Shown one piece after another: positions 29,457-37,851 of a stretch of DNA of 64,000 nt. The position numbers and the translations under genes are program-made. The notes beneath the pieces are model-generated. The model had not been told where the DNA came from and did not search any database. It saw nothing but the letters and a program-made list of their open reading frames with translations. The first letter of the stretch is position 1, and every line of letters begins with the position of its first letter. The DNA is from Phycisphaerales bacterium (GTDB lineage: Bacteria; Planctomycetota; Phycisphaerae; UBA1845), in assembly GCA_020639115.1 (NCBI GenBank), contig JACKHG010000015.1, positions 1 to 64,000 of the forward strand. The letters run 5' to 3'.

Positions 29457-31133
29457 CTAGACCTCCGCCGCGCCGCGCGGCGGCAGCACCGCCTGCACCA
29501 CGACGCGATTGCCTGCACGCTCGATTACTTCCACCTCGGTTGCGGGATCCACGTACTCGCCGCGCGTCACCACGTCCACGAGCTGATCCCCGAACCGCGC
29601 CTTGCCCGACGGTCGCAGGGTCGACGTCACCAACCCGACGTCTCCGACCCGCGCGTAACCATGATACGGATCGACGATGGCCCCGACGCCCATCGCTACC
29701 GGATTCGGCGGCATGGCCCCGTGCAGCCACGAAAGCCGCGGCATGATCCGCGAGAAGATGATCATCGCGACGACGCCCGCGGACGCACCCGACGCCAGCA
29801 CGATCACGCCCGTCTTGAGCCCGTCGATGCCCGGCTGAAACTGCGGCCAGTAGATCGGAAACGACCGCCCCGGCTCGTCGGGAATGAACGTCGCCAAGAG
29901 CCCCACAATGATGCACACGATGCCGCTGATTCCCGCGATGCCGAAGCCCGGAATGACGAAAATCTCCACCGCGAGCAGCGCGAACCCGATCAGCACGATC
30001 GCGATTTCCCACACGTTGGCCAGGCCGGATACGTAGGGCGCCCCGACGAAGATCGCCAGCGCGATCAACGCCACCAGCCCCGGCACCCCCACGCCCGGCG
30101 TGTGAAACTCCACGTACGCCCCGAGCAGGATGATCACCAGCAGGAAAATCCGCACCGGCATCGATGTCAGCCAACGCGTGAGATTCTCCGACCAGTTCGA
30201 GTCGAGCCGCAGCCACGGACCCGCAACGCTGTACCGCGCCGCCAGCTCGTGCGCGTCCGGAACGATCGCCTTGCAGAAGCCGAACGCGTACGCCCGGCTC
30301 TGCGACATCGTCAGCAGTTCGGTCGCCTTGACCACCGGCTGGGTGACCGTGACCGACTTGCCGCTCACGATGTCGATGTAGTTCGGTACGAGCCGCCATT
30401 CGGGTTTGGGCGCCGCATCCTCCGCGTCCGCATCCGCGTCGGCCGCGGGGAAGATCGACTGCTCCTCGCCGAAGAGCCGCTGCTTCTCCGCCTCGTCCAC
30501 GAAGCGACGCTCGCCCGTCTGGGTATTTTCGACCCAGTAGACCACGATCTCCTTCACCACCATCGACTCGCACAGCAGCGGGTCGTAGTCGTGCCGCGAG
30601 GCCGAGTCGCGGAACTGCTCGATGACCGGGCTCTCCGCCTTGGCCCGCAGCTCCTCGGGCACCTCCTGCGGTCCAGTCGGGCCGCCCAGGATCACCCCGC
30701 AGTCGCCCAGCACCGACGCCCCGGTCATCACGATCTCGTCGCACGCGAGCGAGATCATCGAACCCGCCGAGTAGGCGTCCGTGTTCACCCACGCCACCGT
30801 GTGGATGTCGTGCAGGTTCTTGATCAGGTTGCAGATGTCGAGCGCAGCCGACACCGCGCCCCCCGGCGTGTTCATCTCGAACACGATCACCTTCGCGCCG
30901 TTGTCACGGGCCGCCTCCACCCGCCGCCGCACGCTCTCCGTCGTGACGTCCGAGATCTCGCCCTCGATCTTGATGATCGCCCCGTGCCGTTCGCCAGCCA
31001 CTGCCGCCGCCGCCGCACCGTTCGAGCCGACCGCGGGCAGCCGACCCGCAGGCGTCGCGTACGCCGCACCCAACGTGAGCAGCAGAGCCCACGCGGCAAT
31101 CCATACCCCTGGTCGAAGCCGTCGCTGCGTCAT
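29457..31133 (-). CDS. NfeD family membrane-bound ClpP-class serine protease
   Basis: Long NfeD protein of 558 residues. ATG at 31133 has GGGAGG and AGGTGA upstream. A signal sequence (MTQRRLRPGVWIAAWALLLT) precedes a ClpP-class protease domain: the oxyanion block FEMNTPGGAVSAALDICNLI and the catalytic Ser in NTDAYSAGSMISLACDEIVM, with a Lys expected downstream. About residues 110-240 include an insertion with an acidic DADADAED run. Five to six helices then follow, with HTPGVGVPGLVALIALAIFV, and the OB-fold end SGKARFGDQLVDVVTRGEYV. It works with FloA in membrane quality control. Confidence 0.92.
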   Translation of the reverse strand: MTQRRLRPGVWIAAWALLLTLGAAYATPAGRLPAVGSNGAAAAAVAGERHGAIIKIEGEISDVTTESVRRRVEAARDNGAKVIVFEMNTPGGAVSAALDICNLIKNLHDIHTVAWVNTDAYSAGSMISLACDEIVMTGASVLGDCGVILGGPTGPQEVPEELRAKAESPVIEQFRDSASRHDYDPLLCESMVVKEIVVYWVENTQTGERRFVDEAEKQRLFGEEQSIFPAADADADAEDAAPKPEWRLVPNYIDIVSGKSVTVTQPVVKATELLTMSQSRAYAFGFCKAIVPDAHELAARYSVAGPWLRLDSNWSENLTRWLTSMPVRIFLLVIILLGAYVEFHTPGVGVPGLVALIALAIFVGAPYVSGLANVWEIAIVLIGFALLAVEIFVIPGFGIAGISGIVCIIVGLLATFIPDEPGRSFPIYWPQFQPGIDGLKTGVIVLASGASAGVVAMIIFSRIMPRLSWLHGAMPPNPVAMGVGAIVDPYHGYARVGDVGLVTSTLRPSGKARFGDQLVDVVTRGEYVDPATEVEVIERAGNRVVVQAVLPPRGAAEV

Positions 31134-31420
31134 GCGTTCACCTGCCTCCCGATTGGCGCAGCCCCGCGCAGGAACCGGTCGGATCCGTGGACGTGTGTCA
31201 ATTTCAATTCTAAGTCCCGCAAGGGCCCGGAGCAACTGGTTTGCGCGCACCAACCCGCCTCCCGCGGCGTAGAAACGTGTATGCCGCCGCGCTGCCGGTT
31301 GCGACGCCCGACCCGCGGATTATAGTAGCGCACGACCCCGCGTGAGCGGCAAACTCGCATCCGCGCAGCCAGGCCCACGCGTGCGACCCGCACCGGCTGC
31401 TGCCTTCAGGAGATCCGTGC

Positions 31421-32929
31421 ATGTTTCTGCGAATTGGCAAGGGCGTGACGCTGGCGGCAGCCGTCGCCGTTTTGTGTGTTGTTGTCGTGCCGACCCGCGC
31501 GGAGGAACCGCCCGCAAAGCCTGCGCCCACCTGGGACCAGCGCCTGGGCATCTTTCCGATCAACGACCACGTCGTCCGCGGAGCTCTGCCCGAGGCCACC
31601 GACTGCGCCAAACTCGCCCAGGAAAAGGGCGTCAAGCGCATCATCAGCCTCCTGCCTGAAAACGAGGTGCCCGCCGACGTGAAGCAGGCCGCGGACGCCG
31701 CTGGCATCAAGTACGAGTTTCACCCCATCGCCGAAGGCGGTGAGGGCGCCGACCGCCACACGGATCGCGCCGAGGTCGCCGCCGTCGTCGACGAGCTGCG
31801 CTCCGCCGGCGGTGGCACGACGTACCTGCACTGCAAGTCGGGCCGCAACCTGAACGCCGTCGTGGATTTCGCCTACCAGGTCAAGGTGGACGACAAGCCC
31901 TACGTCGAGGCGCTGCTCGAGGTTTTCAAGCGGGGCATGCAGGCGCCGCAGAACCCGGGCCTCGTCCAGGATCTCAAGCTCATCGCGTCCGGCCTTGACG
32001 CCTTGCCCGTCGTGCCGGTGATGCCGCTCTCCGACTCCGAGCTGCTCGGCCGCGGCAAACGCGTCAACGCCGGCGGCGTGCGGCTGCACGTGAAGTCGAT
32101 GGGGGAGGGGCCCGCGGTCTACGTGTTGCACGGCGGTCCGGGCGAGTCGCACATCATGTTTCGGCCGTACCTCGATGCCCTCGCCAAGGATCACACGCTG
32201 GTTTACTACGATCAGCGCGGCTGCGGGTATTCGGAGCGCCCGCCGTTCCGCGAGGCCTACACGATCGAGCGGAACGTCGCGGACCTCGACGCGCTTCGCG
32301 AGGCGCTGGGCCACGACAAGATCACGCTGCTGGGGCAGTCCACCGGCGGGGCGCTCGCGGTGAGCTACGCCCTGGCGCATCCCGAGCAGGTGGACAAGCT
32401 CGTCATTGTCTCGAGCTGGGCGAGTGCGGAGGAGTTCACGCGGACGCAGAACGTCGCGAACGGAATGCTCACCGCCGACGACATCGCCAAGCTCCGCGAG
32501 CTGAGCATGCCGCTGGCGGCGCAGCGGCGCGATCCGAACGACGATGAACTCAGTGCGATGCAGGAGGTGGTGTACCCGACGCAGTTCTTCGGCGCGCTCA
32601 CGCCCGAGTTCAAGAAGGACTGGTCGCGGCGGGCCCGGGTCAGTTCGCTCGTGGCCCAGGCCATGAACATGCAGTACATGGGCCCGCCCGGGGCGCCCGG
32701 CCGCCTCGACCTGCGCCCGCGGCTCGGTGAGCTCAAGGGTATTCCCACGCTGGTGATTGCGGGCCAGTTCGACGTCGTGGCCCCGGTCGAGACGGTGCGC
32801 ACCTACGCCCAGGGCATTCCCGACGCGCGCTTCGAGATCATCCCCAACGCCGGCCACTACGTCTTCGTCGAGCAGAACGCCAAGTTTCTCGAAGCCGTTC
32901 AGCCGTTCCTCACCGCCCAGCCGCAGTGA
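31421..32929 (+). CDS. secreted fusion: degenerate dual-specificity phosphatase domain + S33 alpha/beta hydrolase
   Basis: Exported protein of 502 residues with a signal peptide ending PTRAEE. Residues 38-195 are a cysteine-phosphatase fold (FPINDHVVRGALPEATDCAK, VKRIISLLPENEVP) with the P-loop HCKSGRN at 137-143. C138 is present, but the Arg expected six residues later is L144 and the usual Thr is N145, so catalysis is doubtful. Residues 205-500 are a complete alpha/beta hydrolase of the proline iminopeptidase type: HGGPG at 237-241, DQRGCGYS, nucleophile S307 in GQSTGG, D451 in GQFDVVAP and H479 in NAGHYVF. The two domains are rarely joined to my knowledge. It is monocistronic, divergent from nfeD, and followed by a hairpin. 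Confidence 0.85.
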   Translation: MFLRIGKGVTLAAAVAVLCVVVVPTRAEEPPAKPAPTWDQRLGIFPINDHVVRGALPEATDCAKLAQEKGVKRIISLLPENEVPADVKQAADAAGIKYEFHPIAEGGEGADRHTDRAEVAAVVDELRSAGGGTTYLHCKSGRNLNAVVDFAYQVKVDDKPYVEALLEVFKRGMQAPQNPGLVQDLKLIASGLDALPVVPVMPLSDSELLGRGKRVNAGGVRLHVKSMGEGPAVYVLHGGPGESHIMFRPYLDALAKDHTLVYYDQRGCGYSERPPFREAYTIERNVADLDALREALGHDKITLLGQSTGGALAVSYALAHPEQVDKLVIVSSWASAEEFTRTQNVANGMLTADDIAKLRELSMPLAAQRRDPNDDELSAMQEVVYPTQFFGALTPEFKKDWSRRARVSSLVAQAMNMQYMGPPGAPGRLDLRPRLGELKGIPTLVIAGQFDVVAPVETVRTYAQGIPDARFEIIPNAGHYVFVEQNAKFLEAVQPFLTAQPQ

Positions 32930-32936
32930 CAGTGTG

Positions 32937-32956
32937 CCACGGCTCTTGAGCCGTGG
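32937..32956 (+). terminator. hairpin just after the phosphatase-hydrolase gene
   Basis: CCACGGCTC, TT, GAGCCGTGG: a perfect 9-bp stem starting seven bases after the stop codon. There is no T-run after it, so it may end transcription weakly, stabilise the mRNA 3' end, or simply be an intergenic repeat. Confidence 0.4.
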
Positions 32957-33000
32957 GCACCCGATTGTGTGACACCCCGCGCACATACGGCCAGCCGCAC

Positions 33001-33017
33001 GGTGGGCACCGCCCACC
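33001..33017. repeat. inverted repeat, 7-bp stem
   Basis: GGTGGGC, ACC, GCCCACC. One of a cluster of short perfect palindromes in the same intergenic region; no gene-related role is evident. Confidence 0.4.
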
Positions 33018-33080
33018 CGGCGAAGCAAAGACAGGCGATATGTAAAGACCCAACATGAGTTCGGCACAGCCCCACAGACC

Positions 33081-33100
33081 CCCGGGCGTCAGCCCGGGGT
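33081..33100. repeat. inverted repeat, 8-bp stem
   Basis: CCCCGGGC, GTCA, GCCCGGGG. A GC-only stem with a four-base loop, matching the style of palindromic units seen between genes in many planctomycetes. Confidence 0.45.
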
Positions 33101-33694
33101 AAAACCCATACGCCCCCAACCGCACCCCAATCACCCACGTTCCATCCAGCTGATAGCTGACCGCTGACAGCCCAATCCCCCGCATTCCCCGCCCGTCTGC
33201 AACCCGCGCGCCGTGACGTCACCGCCGCGACCGAGTGGGCAGGCGCGGGTTCCGGCTGCGTGATCCATGGAGACGCGGTTGGACGGTGGCATCCGCAGGT
33301 GCCGGCGAGTACGACGCTACCGACGGGCTGGGGGCGCAACGCGGCGAACCAGGTCGATAACTTACGGTGCCCCGGAGGTTTACGGATCTGGCGGCGGGGC
33401 GGCGGGAGCTGCCGATACGTCGCCGGCGGCTGTCGAGGGTCCGTCGGCCGCGGGCTAGAGCGTCCCCAATCCACCTGTAGCGTCAAAGTGCGGGTCCGTG
33501 CTCGAGGAAAGTCGGGTCACACCCGCTGCACTTGCATAGAGCTTGCTCTAGGGTGGGTGGTGGTTTTTCGGCAGGGTGCGTGGTTCCGGCCAGGACGGCG
33601 TCGCGGCGCAAGCGTTCGCCGTCAACGGTGGGCAAAGGGTCGGCAGACATGCGCAGCCCCGCCCCTGGGGGCCGGGTGGCGGCATCGTAGCCGA

Positions 33695-34000
33695 TCAGCC
33701 CAGTGAGGTCTTCATGCCGCATTCCGGGCACGTACCCGATGTATTTCCCGTCAAATCGTATCCGCAGGCGTGGCAAAGTCCTTTGAGCGGGCGGCGACTA
33801 CGGAGGTACAGGTTCAGGGTTGACACAGATGAAGATAAGTACCAGTGGCCAGAACGGGAGAGCAAGGCCCGTTGTCCACCGAACTGCCAGCGATGAATCA
33901 CCAGCAAAGGCCACTCTGGATTCTTGGAAGGTATGCCATAAAGCGCCGGGTCGATACTGAAGGGCACCTGCCGATACAGGATGAATGCGCCCCGCGACAA
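33695..34000 (-). pseudogene. frameshifted zinc-ribbon protein, copy 2
   Basis: The C-terminal 25 residues, LCHACGYDLTGNTSGTCPECG, are the CxxCGYDLxGNxSGxCPECG tail common in planctomycete membrane proteins; the stop is at 33695. The hydrophobic helix that should precede it (LALPFWPLVLIFICVN) reads in a different frame about 60 bases upstream, and more N-terminal sequence (MLWVGSCWYAFEPI, up to about 34080) reads in a further frame. At least two indels are needed to restore one protein. It is a tandem relative of the next feature. Confidence 0.6.
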
Positions 34001-34134
34001 AGTGAACTGACGGCCGCTTGCGATCTGTTTATAGGCTCAAAGGCGTACCAGCACGAGCCCACCCACAACATAGTTAGCAGCGTACTGGCGATCAGCCCAA
34101 CACGCTTTTAACACTGGATGACGCCCGCGACGTT

Positions 34135-34627
34135 TCACGCACTCGCTCCGCACTCGGGACAGAGGCCGGAAATATTGCCGTGCAGATCGTACCCACATTG
34201 CGGACAGCAGCCGGGCACGCGGCGTCTGACCGACCGATAGAGCACCATCGAAAATGGTCGTCATCAATAGCAGCGGCCAAAGCGGCGGTAGGTGTAGCCA
34301 GACTCGTTGTGCTGCATTCACGTAGCGTGGGAGCCAGGGGTATTCCCGCCAGCACACTTGCACCAGCCAGCCACGTTCATCCAAGATATAGGGCCGGTCG
34401 GTAATTACGTGCCACTCGCGCGCCTTCGTCCGCGGCGCAGTCATGTCACGGCCTTGAGCCACAAACAAGTTGACGCCGCCCGCTGCAAGACCCACCTGAA
34501 AACGGCGAACGTTGTCCACGTAACGAATGCTCCAACGCAGAGTCGCGAGCCATCCGCACGCAAGCGCAACGCAGCACATGATTGATGCGCACATCAGGGT
34601 GTAGCGGATGCGCTTTGCTTTCTTCAT
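34135..34627 (-). pseudogene. frameshifted zinc-ribbon membrane protein, copy 1
   Basis: From the ATG at 34627 the frame gives a basic start and a membrane helix (RYTLMCASIMCCVALACGWL), a 70-residue globular segment with WREYPWLPRY, and a second helix VWLHLPPLWPLLLMTTIF. There a shift near 34245-34265 is needed to reach MVLYRSVRRRVPG and the zinc-ribbon tail CCPQCGYDLHGNISGLCPEC, whose stop is at 34135. One indel would restore a complete protein of about 163 residues. Either recent pseudogenisation or an assembly error. Confidence 0.65.
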
Positions 34628-34740
34628 ATCGCGACACCGTATTCTGCCAGACCGAACCCGAATTATAGTGAGCGAATGAGGCTCGTCACCGCGACGCCGC
34701 GCACCGCGAGGAGCGCATCGTTGTATCGTGCAGGTGGAAG

Positions 34741-35137
34741 GTGATGCTGAGCGTCGACCTGGCCGACCTCTATGGCGTCGAGACGCGCGTTCTCGTGCAG
34801 GCAGTGAAGCGCCACATCTCGCGGTTCCGGCCGGACTTCGTGTTTCAACTCACCAAGTCCGGATGGACGAACTTGAAATCATTTTGTGATTTCAAGTTGG
34901 GAGCAATCGCGCCGAGGCAGGCCCTACGCGTTTACCGAGCGGGGTAGCCATGCTTTCAGTGTTCTGCAGGCAACGCGCTTAGTCCGCGTGAACGTTGAGA
35001 TTATGCGGGCCTTTATGCGCTTTGCGGCAAGTCCTGTGCGCCAATGCGGACTTGGCCCGCGGCTGGATCAACTCGAGGCGCGGGTTGGCAAGCACGATGA
35101 GCAGTTCGGGCTGTCATTCAGGCCATTCGGGAGCTGA
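34741..35137 (+). pseudogene. ORF6N (KilA-N-like) domain protein remnant
   Basis: MLSVDLADLYGVETRVLVQA followed by VKRHISRFRPDFVFQLTK is a textbook ORF6N domain, a DNA-binding module of phages and mobile elements. At about 34900 the frame breaks; the continuation SRRGRPYAFTERGSHAFSVL and RVNVEIMRAFMRFA (normally 'RxxPYAFTExGVAMLSSVL... VNIxIMRAFVRxR') reads in the frame that ends at 35137. A further shift seems to follow. It lies 130 bp from tRNA-Lys, consistent with the scar of an integrated element. Confidence 0.7.
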
Positions 35138-35267
35138 TGGCCCCGCCGCCCGGTGCAAACGCAAGCCGATCGGGTTCCAGAGCGAGCACTCAGGATGATC
35201 CAGGATCGCCGCTATCGAGGAGTGGGCGCGAGGGTGCTGCCGTACGTCAACCCGGAAGTGGGGGAAC

Positions 35268-35340
<73 letters not shown>

Positions 35341-36095
35341 TGCCGGACCTCCTGGGGGCCCGGGCGGGCTCGCGGAAGGGCTGGTCGGTCGCCGGGGCGA
35401 CGGTCAGCGTCCGCGAACGGGCATTTATCCCGGATGGTCGGATTTGTCAACGCCTGCACGGGAAATTCACCGTCCAGGCGGCGAAGAACGCGGCTGGCGG
35501 AATGTCAAAGCAGCCGGCGGACCGATGGGGGCACGGCGAAACTGGCGTTGTTCGTCGATGCGGTCCGATGCACGTCGCCATGCTGGCACGGTGGCAGGTC
35601 GGGGCACGTCGATAGGTGGGTGCAGGTCAAGGATGTCGCGAGGTAACGGGTTCGGGGCTTTGCAAAGTGGCGCGAACTCGCGCGATGGCTGGGCGTAAAA
35701 ATTGGCAAGGGCTGTTCTAAGCGAACAGCCCAAGCCTGGGAGGGAGAGAGAGAGTATTGTCAGGCCACAGGCACAAGGCCTGGACCAAGAATTCTGGCTC
35801 ATCTTCTCGGCGGTAAAAGAAGGATTGGCGGGCTTGCCTCCATCCCTTCCCCTGACCGCATCGCCTAAGACCCGCTTTGCAGCACCTCTTAAGCGTGCTT
35901 CTCTCAACTCCCTACGAGCGTGAGTTTACTCAGACGCGGGGGGCGATGCAAGCAAGAAATGGAAACAATCCTGATAAAAAACAGGTTCTTTTGAGACCCG
36001 CGGGGCCTCGAAACCCGCTGCGCCGCATCGCTACGCGGCACAGCCCAGCCGGGCCTGCCGCCGGCCTGCCCGCACGGCGCGATCATGCTGGAAAT
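35341..36095. other. intergenic region, possible small-RNA locus on the minus strand
   Basis: No protein gene is supported. The stretch from about 35700 to 35990 is visibly less GC-rich than its flanks and contains paired elements such as CAGGCC...GGCCTG at 35761-35782. On the minus strand it ends in a hairpin followed by a T-run (35709-35731 and beyond), the shape of an intrinsic terminator with no coding gene before it. I could not match it to RNase P, tmRNA, 6S or SRP RNA. Confidence 0.35.
35709..35731 (-). terminator. intrinsic terminator-like hairpin without an upstream gene
   Basis: GGGCTGTTC, five-base loop, GAACAGCCC: a perfect 9-bp stem. Read on the minus strand it is followed by TTGCCAATTTTT. 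The nearest minus-strand gene ends at 36096, 365 bp away, so the hairpin either ends a long 3' UTR or a separate non-coding transcript. Confidence 0.5.
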
Positions 36096-37400
36096 CTACG
36101 GCTGGCGCGGCAGGCGACCGGCTGGGCGCAGCCGGGCCAGATCGCCGTCAAACCGGGCGAGGGCCTCGTCCACCTGGGGGCCGAACCACGCGTCAGCCGG
36201 GCGCTGAGTCCGCGCCGCGGCCTGCAGCGCGACGAGGTGCGCCCGGGCCTCGGGCACTCCTGATATTCCCAACGCGAGCACACTGATGCGGGCCAGGGCC
36301 GCCCCGGCGGAATGCACGCTGCCATCCGCGTCGGGCAGCGCGAGGTCGCGCTGCGTCCAGGTGTCGGACGCGGTGCCGGCGATGAGCGCAGCCACGGCGG
36401 TCCCGTCGGTGTCGACGGCGGCGAGGCGTCCGAGGGCGAGCAGGCACTCCGACTGGGCCGCGAGTTCATCGGTAGAGATTTCCCCAGAGCGGGCCGCGAG
36501 CCAGCCCGCGACCGCGGCAACCGCCCGCGGGTCCTGCGTGTAGCCCAGGAGCCGCGTGAGGTTCGCCCGCTGCACCGCCGGGATGCCCTGAGCCCACGCA
36601 GCCAGCAGCGCATCGGTCCGCTCGTCCGCCGGCACGTCGGCCAGCGTGTCCGCCGGAATGCCCTGCAGGTAGCGCGGCGCGATCAGCCGCTGCACGCGTT
36701 CGGTGAGCGGGGCTTCCTGCAGATTATCCACGCATTCGTCGCAGGGGGATTCGTCGCTGAGCCGCAGATTGATGAAGGCGCTGCCGGGCGTGCGCGAGAG
36801 GAACGCGTCGCGCTCGGTCGTGTTGACGGCGTTGGTCTGCAGCTCGTACGCGTGCATGAGGTTGCGATCGCAGTCGTTGCGGTGGGGCAGTCCCTGCACG
36901 TGGCCCCACTCGTGGGCCCAGACGTCGGTGGGGGCGTCGTAGACGATGACGACGCTGGCGGCCGTGGCGGCACAGCCGAGCACTACCGCGGGATCCGATC
37001 CACTGGGGGCGCCGCAGACGCCGACCATGAACGTCACGATTTTGAAATCCCCATTGACGTTGAAGACGGTGTCGAGCTGCTGCTCGCTGGTGAGGACGGT
37101 GGAGCCCTCCGAGAAGACGCCGATGCCGCCGGTGCGGGTGAAGGTGGCTGGGCAGTAGACGTCGGGGCAGTCGGTGTCGACGGAGGCGAGCAGGCCGCCG
37201 GCCTCCGCGAGGATGTTGTCCACCGTGCCCTCGCTGATGGGCTGATCGACGTGGCGCATGAAGGTGAGGTCGTGGTTGTAGGGCTGGACGGAGTTGTTTT
37301 GCGAGGGGCTGGGGGCGGTCGGATCGGTGCAGGAGGCGATCCCGACCAGCAGGCCGGCGCCCCCCACGAGGGCCCACCAGGTGAAAGCGGTTCGGTGCAC
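36096..37400 (-). CDS. metzincin-like zinc metallopeptidase lipoprotein
   Basis: Lipoprotein of 434 residues. GTG at 37400 is chosen because GGAGGG lies seven bases upstream and the protein then opens with a signal helix and lipobox GIASC (C24). The motif HEWGHVQGLPH (H163, H167, H173) fits the metzincin consensus HExxHxxGxxH, and NLMHAYELQ a few residues later may supply the Met-turn. The region after about residue 220 is Ala/Leu-rich and helical, resembling HEAT-like repeats. It should act outside the cell as an endopeptidase; substrate unknown. No close family was recognised. It is divergent from the sigma-factor gene. Confidence 0.75.
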   Translation of the reverse strand: MHRTAFTWWALVGGAGLLVGIASCTDPTAPSPSQNNSVQPYNHDLTFMRHVDQPISEGTVDNILAEAGGLLASVDTDCPDVYCPATFTRTGGIGVFSEGSTVLTSEQQLDTVFNVNGDFKIVTFMVGVCGAPSGSDPAVVLGCAATAASVVIVYDAPTDVWAHEWGHVQGLPHRNDCDRNLMHAYELQTNAVNTTERDAFLSRTPGSAFINLRLSDESPCDECVDNLQEAPLTERVQRLIAPRYLQGIPADTLADVPADERTDALLAAWAQGIPAVQRANLTRLLGYTQDPRAVAAVAGWLAARSGEISTDELAAQSECLLALGRLAAVDTDGTAVAALIAGTASDTWTQRDLALPDADGSVHSAGAALARISVLALGISGVPEARAHLVALQAAARTQRPADAWFGPQVDEALARFDGDLARLRPAGRLPRQP

Positions 37401-37851
37401 GGTCACGCCCTCCGAGGGAGACGGATCTCGCCAGCACAAACGTCCAATCAAGCGGCCTTATTGTATGCCGCAGCCAAGTGGCCGCCCGGTCCCCTTGCCC
37501 CTCTTTCCCGGGGCGACCGGCAAATGTCGCGTCGCCCGTCAGCCGCAGGTGCGTCGGATTCCGAGGGGGTTGCGGAATTTTCAGCCACCGGGCCTGTACA
37601 GCCCCAACCACTCATCGGCGTGGATATCGTCCCGGCGAAAGTCCAGCCAGCAACCAACCCGCTTGGCAGGCCCTTAAAGGGGGGCTGAAGCCGGCGTTCA
37701 CTCTCAACAGACGGATTCGGTCCCAAAAAGTGCCTCTGGCACGCCGTGTGATTGTTCACCCGACGGATGAAGTCGGTTTGGGAGCGGGAGCTCGACGCGG
37801 TCGCTGCTCCCGTCGCTGGGTCGGACCCGTTTTCAAAGGGTGGAAAGTCAG
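37401..37851. other. divergent intergenic region between metallopeptidase and sigma-factor genes
   Basis: Carries the upstream regions of both genes. The metallopeptidase ribosome site is at 37408-37413 and that of the sigma factor (GGAAAG) at 37842-37847. No gene is supported; I see no confident promoter boxes. Confidence 0.35.

Larger units (their letters stand above)
32930..33694. other. intergenic region carrying several perfect hairpins
   Basis: No gene is supported. The left part (32937-33100) holds three separate perfect inverted repeats of the kind scattered through planctomycete intergenic DNA; the right part, to 33694, shows only short, mutually overlapping frames without domain or ribosome site. 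It may be decayed coding DNA running into the zinc-ribbon remnants that follow. Confidence 0.4.

Noticed and set aside
28857..31325. 822-codon open frame on the plus strand
   Set aside because: Lies opposite two nfeD genes; Arg/His-rich composition typical of an antisense shadow in GC-rich DNA.
33483..33776. 97-codon minus-strand frame with Cys residues
   Set aside because: Reads through the zinc-ribbon remnant in the wrong frame; no ribosome site or domain.
35467..35907. 146-codon minus-strand frame near tRNA-Lys
   Set aside because: Spans the terminator-like hairpin and the low-GC stretch; composition unlike real genes here.
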